Of a stretch of DNA of 64,000 nucleotides, positions 36,359 through 48,900 are shown piece by piece. Below the pieces are notes generated by a model. It saw only the letters and a list, made by a program, of their open reading frames with translations, was not told the DNA's origin and did no database searches. This stretch comes from Favolaschia claudopus (taxonomy: Eukaryota; Basidiomycota; Agaricomycetes; Agaricales; Mycenaceae), in NCBI GenBank assembly GCA_037176885.1, contig JAWWNJ010000096.1:620001-684000 (forward strand). Direction: 5' to 3'. Every line of letters starts with the position of its first letter. Positions within the stretch are counted from its first letter, which is position 1. Made by a program: the position numbers and the translations under genes.

Positions 36359-37314
36359 GTGAAGATGTGCTACTGGGATCTCGCAATTCACTCTGCCAAA
36401 ATTGAGACGCGCATACTCAGGCAGTTGGTGCGGAGACCGGGTGGTTCTCATTATGGCTTCAGGGTGCTCTATCTCGGTGGAGATGCTGAGGTCGGAGAAG
36501 GCTCGATACAAGTGAAAACGATGCAGATCCGGGATTTATTCAATCAAACAAAATACACAATGTCGGTAGCTACGCGCGATGTTGGTTGGTTTCCGCCCAA
36601 AAGCAGTCTCCGTAAGCCCATGAGCCACGTCAAGGCCTCGCGCATTCATGGGTCCTTTCTACAACAAATGAAGAGAGCGACAGGAAAGAAAAAACCCTCG
36701 ACACAACCGAATCCACCGCCCGACCGTCGAGACGCGCTTGCCTCCCACACCCTTGCTCAGTGCCTTGAGGACAGGTTCTGCTTCCACAACGACAGTCTTC
36801 GACTCCAGCTGAGCACCCACCAGAGCTCACACTCCAGCCGATACACGAGCCATCATGATCTCTGCGATTTAGGTAGTTTGTAACAGCAAGACCGAACAAC
36901 CTGGAACACGCATGATACAGCACGGGGCAGCTCATACGCTTGAACAGGACAGTCTTGCCCTCCTTATCGGTATGCAGAGGCCTTCGGACACTGAGGGGGT
37001 GGAGGTGGGGCGCCCTTTCGTCGTATAGGAGTGACGAGTCGTTGAGCTGGACGAGAGTTAGTCAAGGTATCCGCGAAGGAGGAATCTCACCTGGAAGACC
37101 GCAGCTGAGCTCTGAGAGGGTGAAGCCGTCAGACACATGGATCTGTACATGAAATGTGAACGACTTACCGCAAGTAGGACAGACAAAGGCGTCCTCAGTG
37201 AGCGAGGAGAACTGGCAACCGTTGCCAACATGCTGCATATATGGTATCAGGGACCTGAGTATGAGAGATATACGAGGCTACTAACGAAGTTTATATCTCC
37301 AAAAGCGACGCCAT
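36359..37314 (-). pseudogene. Decayed zinc-finger-like gene, arm 1
   Basis: On the minus strand, an ATG at 37,314 opens MASLLEI and then meets an in-frame TAA at 37,291-37,293. Arm 2 has AAA (Lys) at that position. After a GTTAGT-CAG intron, exon 37254-37169 reads IPYMQHVGNGCQFSSLTEDA then FVCPTC. This is a Cys-x(14)-Cys-x2-Cys arrangement like a small zinc-binding motif. A 21 bp exon adds another Cys, then RLVTPIRRKGAPPPPPQCPK runs into a stop near 36,980. The last block is homologous to the tandem units at 16.7-18.3 kb. I read it as a family member broken by a nonsense mutation and deletions. Its domain is not identified with certainty. Confidence 0.45.
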
Positions 37315-37399
37315 CGAGTGGGAGGTGGTGAGATGGTGGTGGTTTGGGACAAGCTGCAGCGGGGTTTGCCGACGGTGGCTGACGAGATCAAATACAATG

Positions 37400-40300
37400 C
37401 CAAACACTCGAGTCCATTTCAATCCATTTAAAAGATGACCTTGCGTTACGCGAATGTCAATGAGACTTGAAGAGCACGAGAAACTAGGTAACCAAGCCCG
37501 TTCATTTGACTGAGTTGAAAAAGTACATCTCGAAACTCCATTGGGTCTGACTCGAAATCTATAATACATAGCGGTTACTAGTTAGCTGTGCAGAAGGTCC
37601 GTCTTTCTTGGATGCTGAAGACCGTGAAGCGGTGTGCTTCCACGACCGACTAGGACCTGCATGGCGAAACAGATGTTCGCTCCAGGATTAGACAGAAGCC
37701 AATATGCGTCTCTCGCACACCCAATTATTTGGCCGCACGACATGACGCCGCAGTGGGGACAAGTACCACAACAAGCCCTCGATAGCACTCTACAGTTCAG
37801 GCCCACAGCTCCTGCTTAGCACATGCACGCACCAACGCCAGCGCACCGCACGGCGCTGAGAATGACGGCAATGCTGTGGCAGAGTCCTCGACGAGCAAGG
37901 CGCTTGCAGGGTTGTCGTAGAGCCAGCGGGTACGCGGATAAGTGGAATGAGACCAGAGGTGCTACAATGTGCATGCATGGGAAAGGCAGGCTGCCTCCCA
38001 AACGTTTCTCAAGGACGTATCGGCCCCGAAATACTGCGAAGCAAAGCTTCGCGCATTATGCGCATGGTGAGGACGACAAACTCATGGGGTGCGAAACCGA
38101 GAGCCGAGATCCGCTTCCGAGTGGCGCAGAACCACCTGCTGCAGAATGGAGAAACTGCCCATTCCGTAGTGCGCCAATGACGAGGGCGTGAGCGGGGAGA
38201 TGGGGGCCAATTCTGAGGACGTCACAGGGGACGGCAAATGAGAGAAACGATTTGGACGAAAGAAGGTATTCCGAGGGATGGTTCGCCTAGGTCAACCCTG
38301 CGGTGGACCTCGCAGGATAAGGACCATTGTGTTGGCTACGTGGCATGGCTGTCGGGCTTCGAGAGTAGAATGGCTTTCAAGGGGGATCTCCCAGCGCACG
38401 AGGAAGCTTGACACACATCCCGCACAGACAACTTCAAGAGACTACCCAAGGCCGTCGACATGATGTCTGCACAACAGTCATTGTCCTATCCCAAAACAGG
38501 TGAAGCGCACCATGTATGAGCTTCGGAAGCTCGTACGATAGTGACGATGGCGCGATAGACATTTCTACGTTCTCGAGTTCCCGAAATCTATGACGAGTCC
38601 CCGGTGCCCACGAAGATGGGCAGCTCCACCTAATGACTGTGCTGTGCTGAATCATGAGAGCTGGACTTGAGGGCGCTGAGGCCTGGGCGAGGAGGAATGG
38701 GGCTATTTCTTCAAGGGTGTCAGCCTGTCAGGCCAAGTAATGTCGAGTCGGGGCTTGGACACCACAACGAGAAGCAGCTCCAGTGATGCCGGGGCGCGGC
38801 GATGGACGACTACTACATAACGCCGCGCAGACTATCTGTACTGGTGTCGTGGGTGCGATGAGAGAATCTGCGCTGGACCAAGGGTATTAAGAAGGCTCAA
38901 TCAATGTACAGAAGTGAATGCGTACCTCGCAAACAGGTACCACCAGCGGCAACACTCGTGTACTGCGCTCTCGCCTCTCATTTTATTTCCTGCAAGGCTC
39001 AGCTCACCGACGCTGTCACCTAAATCAATCAGACAGGTCCAACAATCTACGAGTCCACGGTTAAATGAGTCAACGGGATCCCAAGTAGACATACGCACCA
39101 AACGAAGAGTCTCAGCACAGTCTGCACTAGACATGTTGCATGGTGAGTCTGCCTCTGCTCGTAGCTACCTTCTCCGAATGTGGGGAGAGCTGTGGTGCTG
39201 CAGAACTTCAAGTTGACGGCCAGGCTTTTGGTCTTTCGTGCCCAGGAGCCTTGGTGATTCAGAGGAGACCACAGCTTGTTGGTCACTGGTTGGGGCGCGT
39301 GTGAGCGGTTGAGAGCATGCTGCACATTTTTCGAGACCGCAGCGCGACTGAACTAGTACGAGAAGAGGCAAAAGACGAGGTGGTGGTTGTGCAAGAACGA
39401 GTCGAAACAGACATGTCGGAGCATGTCGGCTTCGCGTTGGCTTGACGACGTCGGCAACGACACGACGTTTGTGACGTTTTCATCTGCGCGTCCGGCTTGC
39501 GACCGCACCTCACTTGAACAGCTCCATCATAGTGCTCACTACTCAGCGCATCGAGCACATTGGTTCGCGGACGTTGGCTCGGCTCATTATTTTGTTCTGC
39601 GTTCCTCGGAGTCAGCTTTCCGGCGTCGCAAAATTGATATCGACTAAGCAAAATGCAAGAAGACCGAAAAAAGACTGGCTCGGGCTGGGGACACTGCAAA
39701 GACACTGGCCAGTGGCAGGTACAGGGCCTGAGGTACTAGTCGGGAACTCGGAGCTCTAAACCAAGTCAAGCTGTCAGTCTAGCCATCTCTCATGCTCATA
39801 ACGGTTACCTCATAGATTTTGCCAATTAGTCTCTCTAGACAGCCGCTTCAATTCTTCCTAGCTCACAAGTTCGCTGAATTAAAATTTTGATCTGAATCCT
39901 CAAGTCGAGCTCTCGATATCTCACGACTCATCCACCGGAATCTTGGTAGGGAATCTCTTCCTCACTTTGCCTGCATTTCGGGAAGATATCCGCACTCCTC
40001 TAGATGCAAGTATTCATTCTGGACCCGGATCCGTTCCTAATTGACAGACTTCGTGTCCTTGATTCATGTGTCTCCTCGCATTTCCCTAGCAGAGGTGGTC
40101 CCGGTGATGCACCAGGACTGAAGACATTTCGCGTTCAATCGTCAAAAGGTGTTACGGTCCGTCAAGTCTTTTCCGATACGAATTACAGTAAGTCGACTAT
40201 AATATTTCCCAAAGCAATTCCCAGTGCCCACGTGTAAGACATACGGTCGAAACTAAAGCTCAAGGGCGGGCGCATATTCTGAAGTGAAAACATCAGTGTG

Positions 40301-41463
40301 TGTAAGTCTTTCTTGTAGAATTGTTTTTGAACGAGTTCCGCCAACGCCAATACTACGCAGGAAAGCCACCGTTTGGGTGTTTGAAGCTCCTTCTCTGGTC
40401 TTCGAATACGTACTCTGGTGCAGGCATTTTGTGCCAAAATTTCGTGGTGTTTTTCCAAACTGACTGAATCCCAGACCTATCTGATCAAAACCTACTCATT
40501 TCTTGTGTTGGATGGAGACATTGACATCCGCAATCCTAAGTATCAAAGTGCGGTTGACTTGCACTCCTCTGGCATGATTTTGATGATATTGCGAAGCTTC
40601 CAAAGTTTCCAATGTAAAGTATGCGAGCTAGTATGAGTAGGCGGTACCCCTCGTGGGCCCTTGCCTTATTATTATTATTATTATTATAGTCATATTCTGT
40701 TGTTTGATTGACAATGATGGTTTTCCAGGCAGCCGAACTTGGTCGATATTGTCAGGTTGTAAGATAGAACTGCAAAGGTACACTCTTTCATCCGAATTTG
40801 TGATATTCGGTGGAACTGACGATCGTTCACAGATGAAGGATGCCGTGAAGATTCACAATGAAAGAAGTATTGTATCCGAATTGGACTGTGTCCAGGATTT
40901 TGTTGTGCCACGCAGTAATTGGTTGACTGCGGACGATTTAGAGTCAGATGCAACCCCCTTCACACGCAGCTAGTTCACTGGCTCCCTTCAGATGGTACTA
41001 CTCGGGATAATTACTACGAGGATCCGAGGTGACAAAACATTCTGGCGTTTCGGAACGCCATGCAACTTGGAGGCCTCTATGGTCTACACTAGCACAAGGT
41101 GCGCTTTTAGCTTTATTGCCCAGTTTACGCTGAGTCTCCCACAGTAGTACATGATCGATAATCAATTCCTTTATAAATGAATTATAACCTGGGTAACGGC
41201 CTGGGACGGGCTATAGTGATCTACCAATATTCGTTTTTCACTGGCCCAATTGAAGCGAAGTTTTCTTTCCGATTTCCGTGTTGATTCGGAGTTGTGAATG
41301 CACAGCCTAACATACTATGAACAAGATATTATTCAGGCATCCATCCTGGCGCCCCATTGATAAGTAGACACGACACTTCCCCAAAGTTTCGTCTGCTTCT
41401 TGAAAAGCGTGCGAACTCTGAAATTGAAGTTTTACACCCGTCTTGTTCACCGTGCTTTCAGCC
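37400..41463. other. Loop of the inverted duplication, gene-poor part
   Basis: Unique sequence between the arms. I find no convincing gene. Plus-strand frames at 40,004-40,237 (MQVFILDPDPFLIDRLRV...) and 40,418-40,636 look somewhat protein-like, but I could not join them. The stretch 37,800-39,700 has many short frames on both strands and no motif. Confidence 0.4.
40667..40687. repeat. TTA trinucleotide microsatellite
   Basis: Seven consecutive TTA units, in non-coding sequence of the loop. Confidence 0.9.
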
Positions 41464-42056
41464 ATGCCTCTTCATCTTACCTCTGACGACGCTCTCAGTA
41501 TCACGGTCGAGGTCATTTCCCGCAATGAGCCACTTTTGCAGGAGGTCGAACGACCTCGTGGCACACCTGAGCAGATAGTCTCTTTCGAGCGTCAAGGCCA
41601 CGCCTTCGTCAAATCGGAGCTGCACTCTGGTCTAATCCGTGCCTTGTTCGCAAGAGCCTCAGCGTCGGAGATTGGGGTTAGGCTTTTCTCCTGCAATTTA
41701 TCACATTTTTCTCTGACACATATTCAACTCAGTTACTTGTCGAGACACTTCTGAATGCCGAAGAGATGTCGGAGTTCATTCTTTCTATTGGATACGACAA
41801 TAACGAGCGACTCGTACCGATCCATGAAACGGTGCAAACTGCTATAAAGCCTTTCCTAGAGACGATTCTCGACGTGCTTGAGGAGCGGAGGTAAAGCTCA
41901 ACTTGATCCGTTCAATAAAATTTGACTTGACTTGATTTTTGCAGTTTCATTTCTCCTTCTCTTCCTACTGTGCCCACCCTTCCGACCTTTATAGGACCTT
42001 TTACTCCTGCAGAGGCGCTCCTGGAGGATTGGGCTGATAAACAGATGTCAAGTTGA
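41464..42056 (+). CDS. Type B RNase III-like protein, copy 2 (B2)
   Basis: Predicted 160-residue protein from exons 41464-41676, 41733-41890 and 41945-42056, with intron phases 0 and 2 as in B1. Landmarks are SFERQGHAFVKSELHSGLIR (Glu and Gly of the LExxGDA helix kept, Asp replaced by His), LVETLLNAEEMSEFILSIGY (LxSN-type helix ending in Gly) and AIKPFLETILDVLEER. In the last, a Glu falls at the E110 position and Pro at D107. The C-terminal exon is Pro/Thr-rich and ends in an acidic Trp-containing tail (LLEDWADKQMSS). Weak but ordered resemblance to RNase III, plus paralogy to B1, supports a single family. It lies 264 bp upstream of A2 on the same strand, the same arrangement as B1-A1. Not recognised as any named family. 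Confidence 0.65.
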
Positions 42057-42320
42057 AGCTGAACCTGGTCAGCAACTGACAGTGTGAGCTCAGTGACTCT
42101 TTCGTAGATACTTAGTTATAGCAAAGGTATCGTTTCTGACTAAGTAGTCCACTGGCGAGATCACGGTGTATTTGTATTGTGGTACTGGAGGACGCTATAA
42201 ATTTGTTTTGCGTTGGCCAAACAACCCTCGTTCTTTCTTCCCGCCACCATCATCCTCTTCATCTCGCCGGTGCAGCCCTTTCACCAATCTTATCACGCTC
42301 CGTCAAGTTCCCGTTGCGCA

Positions 42321-43408
42321 ATGCCTATCGACGAATCCGACCCTTACTACCGCGTACAGAGATCGGCGTGGTCCGTGATGGACACCAAAGCTTTCACTGC
42401 TCCCCGTCTTATGCCTATCAAAAGCTCTGCAATCTGGGCTCTCGCCACCACGGAGGAGGGCAGAGATTTGTTGGAGCTTCTCGGAACGTCGACGCTAGAC
42501 TACCTCGTCATCGACGTTCTCAAAAACTTCCCGGTCTTGCAAAAGAATCCGATAAATCACAGGGTGCGTAAATCTGGTTACTAACTACTTGTGCGTTCAC
42601 TCATAACGCTTCTAGATTGTGGAGGAGGTGTTGAAGTGCGAGGTTGTCTGCTCCAGGATGCTCATGCAGTCGGGCGCCTATCAAGACGACGGTAGTTGCC
42701 CGTTTTTCGGGTTGATGTCGGGAGCACCCAAGACCGTTCTTACGATTTGGATTGGTGGCTACACTCTCTACCGCCCCGGCAAGGTCGCCGGTCTTCAACT
42801 ACAAACCTGGTTTCTATCTATGTACAGAAAAATTGCTGCTGCTGCTGTGGCCGCCCTGTATGCTTCCTCCTGCCGCTTCCATTAAACACAACTGGTCTAA
42901 CCAACCATCATGGTAGCAATCCTAACCGCCGATTGGCGCGTAACCCTAAACTAATCTGTAGGCTCAGCGACCTGGATTCAGATGCACCTGGCGCAAACAC
43001 GAAAACGTCCAAAAGTATTCTAGCTTCTCTACGCAACATCGATAAATCACTTATGATTTACCACAGGCCGCAAGCCTGGCAAGGCGAATGTCACTGTCCT
43101 CGCAGGTATTTAATATATCTACTTCTCTCTCTCTACTGCTGGTCGTTGATTCATCATCCGCTAGAAATCTCGAACTTGGACACCGTTGTTGATTCTCAGA
43201 GGGGTTCGTCGTCTGCAGGAGGCAAGGTGCCAGCACAGAAAGAAAACAAGGCACGCTCTGAACCTTACCCCCCACCGATCTGTGAGTATTCTCTGCTTGA
43301 TCCGGGCGTATTTTTATTCACTCGTTCAAAGTTGCGCTGGCAGACTCTGGACCCGTATATGCTCCTTACCCGTCCCTTTTGTGCGACCTCCCTTTATTAC
43401 TAGCATGA
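42321..43408 (+). CDS. Type A pseudo-RNase III-like protein, copy 2 (A2)
   Basis: Predicted 252-residue protein from exons 42321-42563, 42616-42857, 42962-43014, 43067-43105, 43165-43281 and 43344-43408. Intron phases are 0,2,1,1,1, identical to A1, and the summed length is a multiple of three. The RNase III-like landmarks are LLELLGTSTLDYLVIDVL, LKCEVVCSRMLMQSGAYQ and KTVLTIWIGGYTLYRPG. The catalytic positions read E, T, T and T, so cleavage is not expected. The SCPFFGL-xx-APKT segment matches A1 closely. After the domain, SDLDS begins a hydrophilic tail ending KARSEPYPPP, parallel to A1's RVEPYPP. The terminal exon is tentative. It lies in the loop between the inverted arms, directly downstream of B2. 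Confidence 0.72.
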
Positions 43409-44909
43409 TGATGCTTATGCTTTTTCACAGCAGTCCTTAGTCCCCTGCTTTTACGACAATGACGGTTAGGATACATACAATCGCACATCATCTATAAAAC
43501 TACAACTATAACACTGTAAACACATATAACTACCCTACACCCCGTTTGTTGTTCTATTCACATTCCTAGTAGGCAAATGATCATCTTTCTTGATTCATGT
43601 TCATTGCGAGCTTCCTGATCAGCTTTCAATGTCGATTTGCGAAAGTGGATTGATTAACGACAATTAACAATCTCATTGACGCGATTCACATACAAAAAAG
43701 TTCCGTAGTGAGATCCAATGACCGGAAAATATTGGCGCCACTGGACGCATTGCATCTACATAACGGCGTCATCGAACAGCTTTGTACAAATCCCGTACTC
43801 TCGCCAGACCCAAGCAACCTGACCCGTATCTCTTATCTTAGCTTAGGCTCTTGGTCCAAGTACAGTCAATTTCTTCTATCGCTCGGCAAAGCAGTTGTTG
43901 CCTGGAAGATATCATCTCGGTCATTGGTAGAAGGAGATCGAAGTGAATTTGAAGTAGACTGACCTCTGTGGAGGCTGGACATGATCCCAAGCGCCAACCT
44001 TGTTAGTCTCACTACGGCACAAAAAACGAAATACTCAGCCTGTACTGTGTCTTGTCACGTTCCATGTGGCCACAACGTCTCATAGACGCTGACAACTTGA
44101 AAACTGGGAAATACTTGAGCACGCCCACGACGGAGAAGGAGCAGACACGGTCATGATCACGGTAGGACGCTCTCAATGCATTATGCGTTGGTCTATCGTC
44201 CGAGCATATTGCCGACAAGGGTTCGAGGCTGACGATCCGTGAGCGGTACTATCAAACAAGTGATTTTGGCGTACTCATGGACAGCGGAACGAAGTCGTTG
44301 ACGACTCCCCAACAAAACTTGCGCATCGGATTTCCGGGAACGGGGCAGATGTAACTTGGCACGCATGCACATGGGAAATCTAGCAAGCTCGTTAGGCAGT
44401 ACGTTCATGATAAAAAATTATCCCACCAGCTGCTTTGCCAGCGCGCGGGGCTTGCCTGAGGATGACTTCCGAGTCGGAAAGGAGCAGCATAATTCAAGCA
44501 TTTGAAAAATCGGTAGATATTGCAATTGAGTCAGAAATACTACTTGGTCTTCGCCAAGGTCAAACCAAAGTAAGTACTTCAAATATAGAGAAATGGCGAG
44601 ACCCAATTTAGATAGTGATAGTCGGAACCAAAACCAAGGTGCTTACTACTTACATTCAAGCTATTCAAGAGCATTCAAGTTCTGCCAGGCATTCTGTAGT
44701 CGAATTTCGAAACGGTCGGGAAAGGCAGCTACACTGCCAGACTGGTAGCTTCGCTGAGGAGTGCCTATTCGAGGCCTTGTCGCCGTACAGCATAGGATGA
44801 GTGCCGGGGTAAGTACTCGTTGTGGTCAGTGGAGGAAAAGGCCTGAAAAGGCTTGTCGTTTGCCTGCCGGGCCGATTGTCCGGAACTGTCATGGCTTGTT
44901 TCGTGAAAC
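43409..44909. other. Loop of the inverted duplication, distal part
   Basis: AT-rich 3' flank of A2, then unassigned sequence up to the inner edge of arm 2. Frames at 43,708-43,962 (+) and 44,193-44,408 (-) show no recognisable motif. Confidence 0.4.
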
Positions 44910-44993
44910 TGTATTTGATGTCGTCAGCCACCGTCGGCAAAGCCCGTTGCTGCTTGTCCCAAACCACGACCACCTCGCCACCTCACCCACTCG

Positions 44994-45946
44994 ATGGCGT
45001 CGCTTCTTGAGATAAAAACTTTGTAAGCAGCCTAATCTATCTCTCAAACTCAAGTCCCTGATACCATATGCGCAGTCTGTCGGCGCCGGTTGGTTATCCT
45101 CACTGATTGAGGACGCCTTTGTCTGTCCCACTTGGGGTAAGTCCTTCACATTTCATGTACAGATTTATGTGTCTGACGGTTTCACCCTCTCAGAGCTCAG
45201 CTGCGGTTCCCCAGGCGAGTCTCCTCCTTCGCGGATACCTTGACTAACCCTCGTCCAGCTCAACGACTCGTCACTTCTATACGACGAAAGGGCGCCCCAC
45301 CTCCACCCCCTCAGTGTCCGAAGGCCTCTGCATACCGATAAGGAGGGCAAGACTGTCCTGTTCAAGCGTATGAGCTGCCCCGTGCTGTATCATGCGTGTT
45401 CCAGGTTGTTCGGTCTTGCTGTTACAAACTACCTAAATCGCAGAGATCATGATGGCTCGTGTATCGGCTGGAGTGTGAGCTCTGGTGGGTGCTCAGCTGG
45501 AGTCGAAGACTGTCGTTGTGGAAGCAGAACCTGTCCTCAAGGCACTGAGCAAGGGTGTGGGAGGCAAGCGCGTCTCGACGGTCGGGCGGTGGATTCGGTT
45601 GTGTCGAGGGTTTTTTCTTTCCTGTCGCTCTCTTCATTTGTTGTAGAAAGGACCCATGAATGCGCGAGGCCTTGACGTGGCTCATGGGCTTACGGAGACT
45701 GCTTTTGGGCGGAAACCAACCAACATCGCGCGTAGCTACCGACATTGTGTATTTTGTTTGATTGAATAAATCCCGGATCTGCATCGTTTTCACTTGTATC
45801 GAGCCTTCTCCGACCTCAGCATCTCCACCGAGATAGAGCACCCTGAAGCCATAATGAGAACCACCCGGTCTCCGCACCAACTGCGTGAGTATGCACGTCT
45901 CAATTTTGGCAGAGTGAATTACGAGATCCCAGCAGCACATCTTCAC
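44994..45946 (+). pseudogene. Decayed zinc-finger-like gene, arm 2
   Basis: The ATG at 44,994 opens MASLLEIKT without the stop seen in arm 1, followed by a GTAAGC intron. The next exon, however, is changed at the first Cys region (arm 1 has CATGTTGGCAACGGTTGCC, arm 2 CAGTCTGTCGGCGCCGGTTGG). This shifts the frame to a TGA, although the GACGCCTTTGTCTGTCCCACTTG (DAFVCPT) part is still recognisable. The downstream proline-rich block and its stop are shared with arm 1. The two copies therefore carry different primary lesions. Confidence 0.45.
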
Positions 45947-45999
45947 CCAGAAGCCTCAAAGATGGACGCCTAGATATTGTACTCTGTTAGATTTCTCCT

Positions 46000-48900
46000 C
46001 ATCTTTTGACTCCGCAATGTCGGTAGCGTTGAATCAATCCACCAAAGAGTAGAAGCGTGTAAGAATATTATTTCTTTACACACGGACAGTAAAACAAATT
46101 GTGGACTGCCAACGCCTCATCTCAGTCAATTAATCCCACTGCAGCAAGGTCAGCAGTCTGAGGTGAACGTAAGATTGAAATGAGTCTAACCTTTCCAAAA
46201 TGATACGACAGGGCGCACGTCTGTGGCAATCTGCGATCCCTTCAAACGGAATAATAGATAATCCACAATGCGCATCTGAAGCTACATATGCGAACCCGAG
46301 CCGATGACTAGACCTACGAAGGTCGATGAGGCTGAATAGGTGCCAGATCTTGATGGAAAGCGGAGAGAATTTCATCGAAACGGATACAAAGTGAAAACCC
46401 CCAACCGCGCGTAAGAAATAGTGCCAGTCGTCAAGCAGAGTCTCGAGACAATCGAAGTGCTGGTCTCGCTATTTGCAAAAGTGATCGAAGGTTCGGGTCG
46501 ACAGCATCGTATCCGGGTCACTCACGCCGTTCAGAGATGCATGCTATCCGAGCCGTGTATTTGTGGCTCTGAGAAGCAGATCATGCCACCTGGATAGAGA
46601 ATCGATATCAGTATTTACACAAGAGTATGCAGAGTACAATCCGCACAGCAATCGTCCTGAAGCCCGCATGAGGAAGGCTGAGGACGACGACGACGAACTG
46701 GATTGGCCGGTGCTATTTTCTGAAGAGTTATGAGTTCCACAGATTCGAAACGGAAGCCATTGAGAAATGCTCACGGCAGAATCCAGGAGCTTTAGTGTAG
46801 CGAGATTGAAGACAAACGCCTGACGATGGTAGTGGCTGATTCCGAGCACAAGAGGCAAAGACCACGAGTTAGTAAAGCTAGAGATAGCAGCGCACGGAGG
46901 TTGATGATACTGGCAAGGTAGCAGTAGGTCCGTCTGAGACTCTGGGTGGAATATCGGCCAAAACGCGTTACGTCGCAAGCCCTTGTGGACTGAGAACTCC
47001 GAGTCGGAGCTGTACCAGTACCCAGATGTGGTACTACTGGTGATGTTTCGATAGTCGTCAAGTATCAGTATCCCAGCGAAACGGGTGAGTAGTTGGGCTC
47101 AGGCTGAGCACCAGGTGGCAGGAAGAAAAGCGAAGGAGCAGCTGCAGAATGGGGAAAGATGTGATGTCTGGCGTGGGTCTGTGATTTGCCACCCCTGTTT
47201 GGTCATACTTGTTGTCTTGACTCTCTTCAGTCTCTCATCACCTCCCTGCAAGTCCTCCTGTCGACAAACCGCTCCTTCCCCCCGGGCCCCGCGCACTACC
47301 GACTTGCAAGGAAACCGCAATAAGCACTGCCAGCCTGAGGGTCGAAGATTCATGCATGACCATATAGGTCAGACTGCGTGGCATGGGTACTGGGTAAGCT
47401 TGTTCCCAAGTTTCCACGAACACGCAGCTCACCGATTTCTTCTTCAGGCAGATCTCGCGCAGAGCGGTAGGAGGGAACCTCCTTCACTGGGAAAAAGGTG
47501 ACATGCGCTCCACGTCCATCCGAGTCGAGTCCTCAAGTCCTCTGCTTCCCTAACTATTGGTGATCCGAGTGACCTCGACTCTGCTAACGGGGCTCGTAGT
47601 GCTCGCAATACTTTTCACAGACGAAGCCTCTTTGAGCCGACAAGCTACGAAATTTGGAAAGCGGCGTTGTCAGCACCAGTCAAGGTATTGGCAGAAAATG
47701 TCAGACATTTACCAAGCCAACTCAGGGCCAGCGAACCTCCATGAAAGTACGTTTCTTGAGCTTCCAAAGACCACCGTCACACTTGTTAGAAGATTTTGGG
47801 ACCCAGTTTCAATCCGTATCATCGTCTTGATTCATTCTGCAGAATTTCCGCCCCGTCTGGATGACTCTGGGCAGCAGTGGTGATCATTAGTGAGTTTTCA
47901 AATCTGCGATGTGTCGGGAAAGTCCTACCTGCAGGTAACTTGAAGAGTGCTCTGAATTCATGCAAAATCGCTTGTCAAAATGCAGCACGCTGCGTTGGCG
48001 ATTTACACCAGGTTCCATTCTCCGGGTCAACCAAGCATGCCGCAATCAGGGATCTTGCCACCAAATTTTCGAAAATCTAGGCGAGAATACTGAGCCAAGG
48101 TTAGTTGCTCGTCATGCTGGTATCCATTTCTTCGCCAACGCCAATCCCAACCCTGAGCTCGTCCGACCCATTGTCAATGGAGAGGTCTCTCCACTTGAAC
48201 TCTCGAGTCGGCTTATACGCAGCGGATCGAGCGCATTCATTCACAGCAGCAGTAAGCTATGAGAGCCTCCGAGCTTCCGTATCGTATTGTCTGACGGTTG
48301 CAACAATGAACCCGTTTTTGTGAGACTAGATGCCATTCTCATCTTTCAACAATATATTCAGCAATCGGAAAAAGTCGGACAAGTTACTGCTCACCTCAAT
48401 TATATTGACGCCCCATGTATCTATCTAGGAAATTGACGCTCAACGCTCCTTGGAGTCCTTTGACAGCTCTACAAACTTGCTACAAACATAAGGTGATTAT
48501 GATTCAGATTGTTGGACTCGGTCGCAGTTTTTCCTGAAAAACGTACCTGTAAGTAGTATCGGAAGGAGACAGAAATCGAGAGCCCTTGATTCGTAAAGCA
48601 CTAATATGGCCAGTCAGCTTGAAATCGAAAATGAAACTATCCGAATTGGTGAACGGCCATTGACATCGTACCGTATAAGCATCGCAGAGCTTTTCAAACG
48701 AGAAGTGGTATGACCAACACCAGTCACGGTAGTCCAGACGTTTCTATGCAGTCATTTTGCTGGTGCTGGGCTTTCCCCGTCTCAAATGACAGAGAATGAG
48801 TCTTTTGAATTGTTTCCAGGTCGTTCGTCGATTGAGATTCCCCGAGCCCTCGGTTGAGTTGGCGCTGTCGCGGCATTGCCCTTGAATTGAGACTGTACAT

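Larger units (their letters stand above)
31540..37400 (+). repeat. Inverted duplication, arm 1 (~5.8 kb)
   Basis: The reverse complement of 44,910-50,580 matches this stretch in order from end to end. Anchors include the type A gene (31,976 with 50,184), the block at 33,190-33,330 (with 48,770-48,930) and the frame at 36,359-36,883 (with 45,946-45,422, differing at only a few residues). The inner-edge segment CGACGCCATCGAGTGGG at 37,306-37,322 is another anchor. Similarity ends at the inner side near 37,400 and fades at the outer side around 31,540-31,660. Divergence is uneven, with indels outside the best-preserved segments. Confidence 0.9.

Noticed and set aside
36630..36935. Cys-rich 101-codon minus-strand frame, identical in both arms
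   Set aside because: Both strands are open here and the plus-strand frame (36,359-36,883) is longer. Identity between arms reflects recent duplication, not proof of coding. Related DNA at 16.6-16.9 kb does not preserve this frame.
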